From Caldilineae bacterium (lineage in GTDB: Bacteria > Chloroflexota > Anaerolineae > Epilineales > Epilineaceae), in NCBI GenBank assembly GCA_020634625.1, contig JACKBJ010000020.1, positions 5,212-69,211 of the forward strand: 64,000 nt of DNA, read 5' to 3'. The position numbers were made by a program, and so were the translations under genes. A model generated the notes under the pieces. It was not told where the DNA came from, ran no database searches, and saw only the letters and a list, made by a program, of their open reading frames with translations. Positions 58,076 through 64,000 of this stretch are shown piece after piece (within the stretch, counting starts at the first letter, position 1; each line of letters begins with the position of its first letter).

Positions 58076-58619
58076 GATCCGGGTGCAGGAGCCAGAAACC
58101 GCGGAAGTAGTCCCACCCCGAGAGCAAGGCGGCCAGGGCAGCCAGCCACATCGCCCATTCGTCCAGGTAGAGGCCGGCCAGCTCGACCGGCAGGCGGGCG
58201 ATGGCCATCGGGATGGCGATGAACTGAAGCGTCGCCTTGATCTTGCCCCAGATCGAGGGGGGAATGAAGGTGCCGTCCATCGCCGCCAGCCCGCGCAGCC
58301 CCATCACCACCAGCTCGCGGGCGATGATGATGAAGGCCGCCCAGGGCGAGGCGTGACCGACCGCCACCAGGGCGACCAGGAGGCCGCTGACCAGCAGCTT
58401 GTCGGCGGTCGTGTCCAGAAAGGCGCCCAGCATCGACGTGACGTCCCAGCGCCGCGCCAGATAGCCATCGAGCAGGTCCGTGACCGAAGCCACCACCGCC
58501 AGCACCGTCGCCAGCAGACGCAGGCCAGCACGCGACTCGGCGGCGAGCACCAGGCCGATGATGATCGGGATCAACGCGATGCGCACCAGGACCAGGGCGT
58601 TCGGAAGGCGGCGACGCAT
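58062..58619 (-). CDS. pgsA: CDP-diacylglycerol-glycerol-3-phosphate 3-phosphatidyltransferase
   Basis: PgsA makes phosphatidylglycerophosphate, the first committed step to phosphatidylglycerol. The 185-residue membrane protein has the CDP-alcohol phosphotransferase signature D-G-x2-A-R-x8-G-x3-D-x3-D in DLLDGYLARRWDVTSMLGAF followed by LDTTADK, and the N-terminal PNALVLVRIALIP helix. AGAGGA lies seven bases before the ATG at 58619, preferred over the in-frame ATG at 58643. It lies 84 bases downstream of the hppA start's opposite end, that is after the hppA stop there is none: hppA ends at 58704 and pgsA follows on the same strand. Confidence 0.93.
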   Translation of the reverse strand: MRRRLPNALVLVRIALIPIIIGLVLAAESRAGLRLLATVLAVVASVTDLLDGYLARRWDVTSMLGAFLDTTADKLLVSGLLVALVAVGHASPWAAFIIIARELVVMGLRGLAAMDGTFIPPSIWGKIKATLQFIAIPMAIARLPVELAGLYLDEWAMWLAALAALLSGWDYFRGFWLLHPDRAEA

Positions 58620-58703
58620 GACGGGTTCCTCTCGCGCCGGCACGAAGCCGGGCGGCTGATGGCGGTCCGATCCGCAAGCGGACCGGACCGCCCGTTCACG
58701 AGC

Positions 58704-60965
<2,262 letters not shown>

Positions 60966-61122
60966 TTGGGACTCTCCCCCTTGCCTCGCTCGCGCATGGC
61001 GACACGCGCGTCGTGTCCGGTAGACGATCGGCGCACCCAAGGCACGCCAACATACCGCGGGCCGGCCGCCCAGCCCCATCGAAACCGTCGATCGGGGCGG
61101 CCGGGGGCCGGCGCGCGCGCCG

Positions 61123-61151
61123 ATTGTATCGCCAGGCCGGTGACCTGTCAA
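61123..61151 (-). promoter_or_regulatory. near-consensus sigma70 promoter of hppA
   Basis: On the minus strand a perfect TTGACA (61151-61146), 17 bases, then TACAAT (61128-61123). This is the best promoter in the window. The start near 61116 leaves a leader of about 150 bases; no riboswitch fold was recognised in it. Confidence 0.8.
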
Positions 61152-61155
61152 CGCG

Positions 61156-61184
61156 TTGCGCCACCGGAGCGCTGGCGCTAGACT
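61156..61184 (+). promoter_or_regulatory. divergent promoter of the glycoside hydrolase gene
   Basis: TTGCGC (61156-61161), 17 bases, then TAGACT (61179-61184). The -35 boxes of this promoter and the hppA promoter are four bases apart, back to back, so polymerases would compete. The leader is about 104 bases. Confidence 0.6.
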
Positions 61185-61294
61185 CGCCTTGGGCGACCGC
61201 CGCGGCAGGCGACCGAAGCACGGATTTGACCGGGGTGCCCGCTGCCGCTCGATCGGCCGGCATCCACCGCAACGGCAGTCCAAGGAGGGCAGCG

Positions 61295-64000
61295 ATGACG
61301 GCAGGGCTCGCAGGCACCCGAAGCGGACCGTCGCGCCGGCGCGCGCTGGGCCGATCGCGCGGGATCCCGGTGGCGCTGCTGCTTCCCCTGCTGTCGATCG
61401 CCGCTGCCGCCCGACCGGTCGCCTCGCAGCAGACCCGAGCCGACCGGGTCTGGATCGAGGGCGAGGACGCCGATGCCAGCACCTTCAACCAGCACGGTTG
61501 GTATCGTCGCGATGGGCTTCGGCTGACTCAGCTCTCGCCGGGCGAGCCGGAGGCCGCGCCGGGCGATTGGCTGGCGCACTTCTCCAACGGGCCGACGCCG
61601 GCCGAGGCGAGCTATCGCTTCGCGCTGAGCGAGGCCGGTCCACACCGGCTCTGGCTGCGAGCGAGCAGCTACCAGGTGGACATGTGGTACCGCCTGAACG
61701 GTGGCCCGCGCCAGGCGATCGACACCGACAGCGATCCACGCGAAACCCTGCGCCTGAACGAGCCGCCGGCCATCGACATGCGCTTCATCAGCTGGTTCGA
61801 CCTGGGCGCACCGGACCTGCCGGCTGGCCCGAACACGTTGACCGTCGGTCTCGAGCCTCGACGCCTGAACGGCGGGGACATGGTCACGCACGGTGGAATC
61901 GACGCCATCGCCATCCTGTCGGCATCCCTGGACTGGGCGCCGACCGGCGCGCTCAGGCCGGATGCCGGGCAGCAGCCGGCGGGACCGGCCGACTGGTTCC
62001 CCTTGATCCCGACCGACGACCCCTTCGACCCGGCCTCGGTGACCGATCTTTCCGATCTGCTCGAGTCACCGGCCGGGTTGCGCGGGCCGATCCAGCGCGA
62101 CGGGCAGTCCCTGCGCTTCGCCGACGGCAGCCCGGTCAAGCTCTGGGGCGTCAACGCCGAGATCGGTCGCAGCGATGCGCTCATGCAACGCCAGGCACGC
62201 CACTATGCCAAGCAGGGCATCAACCTGGTCCGCCTGCATCCGGTCCAGGCATCCCTCGGCCTCTTGCAGCGGGACCCATCCAGCGGCGATCGCCAGCTCG
62301 ATTCCGTTCGGCTCGATCGACTGGACCGCTGGTTCCACCAGCTCAAGCAGGCGGGCATCTACATGCAGTGGTCGCTGTTCTATCCGCATCGGATCACGCC
62401 GGAGGACGGCTACCCGGCCGAGCTCTACGCCGAGCTGCCGGACTCGGGCCCCGGCAAGTCGAGCGCGGGCTTCGTCAACTTCATGCCCGAGCTGCAGGCG
62501 GCCGAGTGGGCCTGGGCTCGACCGCTGCTCGACCATGTCAACCCCTACACCGGGCTGCGCTACGCCGACGACCCGGCGCTGGCGGTGATCGAAGTCCACA
62601 ACGAGGACAGCATCTTCTGGCACTATCCGCTCAACCCGCTGGCGGCGGGAAGCGACGAGGGACGGTCGCTGACCGGCCATCGGGCCGCGTTGCAGCGCCT
62701 GTGGATGGCCTGGCTGCAGGCTCGCTACGCCAGCGATGCCCAGCTTCTCGCGGCCTGGGGTCCGGTCGGTGGCGGCAGCCGGCCTGGCGACAGCCTCTCC
62801 AACCCGGCCATGCCGATTTACGGCGCCTGGGAGATGGAGGGCGATGGCCCGTGGAGCCACAAGGCGGAGGCCGCGCGCATGGGCGACTTCATCCGATTCC
62901 TGGCCGAGACCCAGGCCGCCTACTTCGCCACGCGAACGGCCCAGCTGCGCGAGCTGGGCTTCCGCGGCGTCACCGTCTCGACCGCCTGGCAGGCCGGCGG
63001 ACCGGCCGCGCGTCTAGCCAACCTCTGGAGCGACTCGGCGGCCGACATGATCGATCGGCACAGCTACCTCGGCGGTCACGAGACCGCACCCTTCTGGCGC
63101 ATCACCGAAGGACCGATCGACGTCGCGTCGCACCTCTCCGCACCCGGCACGGGCATCCTGGCCAGCGGTTTCGAGCAGATCGAAGACCGACCCTTCATGC
63201 TCTCGGAGTGGAGCCAGCAGCCGCCGAACCCTTGGAAGGCCGAGATCGCGCCCCTGGTCGCCTTCTACGGCTTCGGGCTCCAAGGCTGGGACGCCAGCAC
63301 CCACTTCAGCTCCGCCCTCCCCCGCATCGGCGGCGGCTGGCCCGGTGATCTGACGCCCTGGTCCAGCGACACGCCGGCCTACATCGGTCAGTTCGCCGCC
63401 CTGGCCCGATCGGTGCACGAGCAGCACATCGGCCAGGCCGTGCCTGCCGCCGCGCGACGCCTGGCGCTCGACGACATCTTCCGTGGCATCGATGCGCTCG
63501 AGCAGGACACGCCCTCCGGCGGATGGGATGCCGGCCCCGGCAACCTGGCCACACCGCGCGAGGTCTTCGCCATCGGTCGGATCAGCACCCACTTCAACAC
63601 CCGGTCCGACGACCTCGGCCGATCCCGGCGTTCGGACTGGGACGCCGGCTGGAATCGAGCCGCCGGAGTGGTGTCGAGCAGCACCGGCGAGCTGCGCTGG
63701 GATTATGACAAGCGAGTGGTGACCGTTTCGGCGCCGCGCACGCAGGCCGTCATCGGCTTCGCCGGCGGCGGCAGCTACGACCTGCCCGACGCGCGCATCG
63801 AGGTCACGACGCCCTTCGTCAGCCTGATCCTGACCGCCTTGGATCAGCGCCCGATCGGTGAGAGCGCCGAGATCCTGGTCACGGCGCTGGCCCGTGACCA
63901 GCCCAGCGGCGCCCGCTTCAGCGCCGACGGCAGCCGCCTCGAGAACTTCGGCAACCCGCCCCTGATGCAGGAACCGGTGCAGGCACGGATCACGCTTCCC
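61295..64000 (+). CDS. exported clan-A glycoside hydrolase-like protein, 3' truncated
   Basis: The frame is open to the right edge; 902 residues are visible. AAGGAGGG five bases before the ATG at 61295 is a strong ribosome site. After a basic segment and signal peptide (about residues 24-45), an N-terminal jelly-roll-like domain (about 50-210) starts VWIEGEDADAST, as in carbohydrate-binding modules. The TIM-barrel domain follows; Glu437 in VIEVHNEDSIFW fits the acid/base and Glu638 in RPFMLSEWSQ the nucleophile of clan-A retaining hydrolases (GH5/GH42-like). A beta-rich C-terminal region continues beyond the window. The substrate is unknown. Confidence 0.8.
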   Translation, partial: MTAGLAGTRSGPSRRRALGRSRGIPVALLLPLLSIAAAARPVASQQTRADRVWIEGEDADASTFNQHGWYRRDGLRLTQLSPGEPEAAPGDWLAHFSNGPTPAEASYRFALSEAGPHRLWLRASSYQVDMWYRLNGGPRQAIDTDSDPRETLRLNEPPAIDMRFISWFDLGAPDLPAGPNTLTVGLEPRRLNGGDMVTHGGIDAIAILSASLDWAPTGALRPDAGQQPAGPADWFPLIPTDDPFDPASVTDLSDLLESPAGLRGPIQRDGQSLRFADGSPVKLWGVNAEIGRSDALMQRQARHYAKQGINLVRLHPVQASLGLLQRDPSSGDRQLDSVRLDRLDRWFHQLKQAGIYMQWSLFYPHRITPEDGYPAELYAELPDSGPGKSSAGFVNFMPELQAAEWAWARPLLDHVNPYTGLRYADDPALAVIEVHNEDSIFWHYPLNPLAAGSDEGRSLTGHRAALQRLWMAWLQARYASDAQLLAAWGPVGGGSRPGDSLSNPAMPIYGAWEMEGDGPWSHKAEAARMGDFIRFLAETQAAYFATRTAQLRELGFRGVTVSTAWQAGGPAARLANLWSDSAADMIDRHSYLGGHETAPFWRITEGPIDVASHLSAPGTGILASGFEQIEDRPFMLSEWSQQPPNPWKAEIAPLVAFYGFGLQGWDASTHFSSALPRIGGGWPGDLTPWSSDTPAYIGQFAALARSVHEQHIGQAVPAAARRLALDDIFRGIDALEQDTPSGGWDAGPGNLATPREVFAIGRISTHFNTRSDDLGRSRRSDWDAGWNRAAGVVSSSTGELRWDYDKRVVTVSAPRTQAVIGFAGGGSYDLPDARIEVTTPFVSLILTALDQRPIGESAEILVTALARDQPSGARFSADGSRLENFGNPPLMQEPVQARITLP

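Overview
The window is a GC-rich, gene-dense bacterial chromosomal segment with 49 protein-coding genes and no rRNA, tRNA, CRISPR array, transposase or phage gene that I could find. The lineage is most likely Chloroflexota (Anaerolineae-like). Many exported proteins carry Pro/Thr/Ser-rich linkers of the TPSPTP type, several followed by a short hydrophobic-LP-hydrophobic motif (LYLPRL, IYLPAA, LHLPLL, AFLPVL), and a membrane pyrophosphatase, a LuxR-Kelch regulator and HEAT/DUF455/ATP-grasp genes sit among housekeeping genes. This assignment is inference from style; no marker gene settles it.

Layout. 1-3221 (+) is the end of a conserved translation/RNA operon: nrnA (5' truncated), truB and ribF, with 4-base overlaps. 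era lies opposite (3316-4380). 4598-8655 (+) holds three exported or membrane proteins: a C39-like protein lacking its cysteine, a gluzincin-type peptidase and a linker-rich surface protein. rsgA and queA are divergent at 8778-10915. 10905-14972 (-) carries a membrane-anchored clan-A glycoside hydrolase and a 733-residue exported protein.

15162-23933 (-) is the most unusual part: a tightly packed operon of an amidohydrolase, two B12-binding radical SAM paralogues, two SAM methyltransferases and a SPASM-like radical SAM protein, followed by a membrane-spanning LuxR-Kelch regulator. A further methyltransferase is divergent at 24175. The set looks like an uncharacterised biosynthetic pathway. 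24911-30349 has a Kelch protein, a PQQ-type sugar dehydrogenase, a methyltransferase, a di-heme cytochrome c, a BdbC/DsbB oxidoreductase and a four-helix membrane protein.

30477-34707 has a 54-residue basic protein and a coupled set: class I aminotransferase, an RluA-type pseudouridine synthase split into two genes, and an omega-amidase-like nitrilase. 34748-39438 (-) is argH-argG-pepC-DUF1697. 39560-42941 (-) is a HEAT protein, a DUF455 ferritin-like protein and an ATP-grasp-like protein. 43134 is a Tat-exported HiPIP lipoprotein. 43679-46838 (+) is a lipoprotein, a membrane protein and YbaK in a coupled chain. 47010-56325 holds two very large exported proteins (a double beta-propeller and a multidomain tyrosinase) flanking an RlmI-like methyltransferase. 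56616-60965 has a DUF420 protein, an extended SDR, pgsA and a K+-dependent-type hppA. A clan-A glycoside hydrolase runs off the right edge.

Transcription signals are readable. Several promoters match TTGNNN-N17-TANNNT almost perfectly. Others are extended -10 boxes (TGN-TANNNT) without a clear -35, some only 7-8 bases before ATG, which suggests leaderless mRNAs. GC-rich inverted repeats without T-runs lie downstream of several genes.
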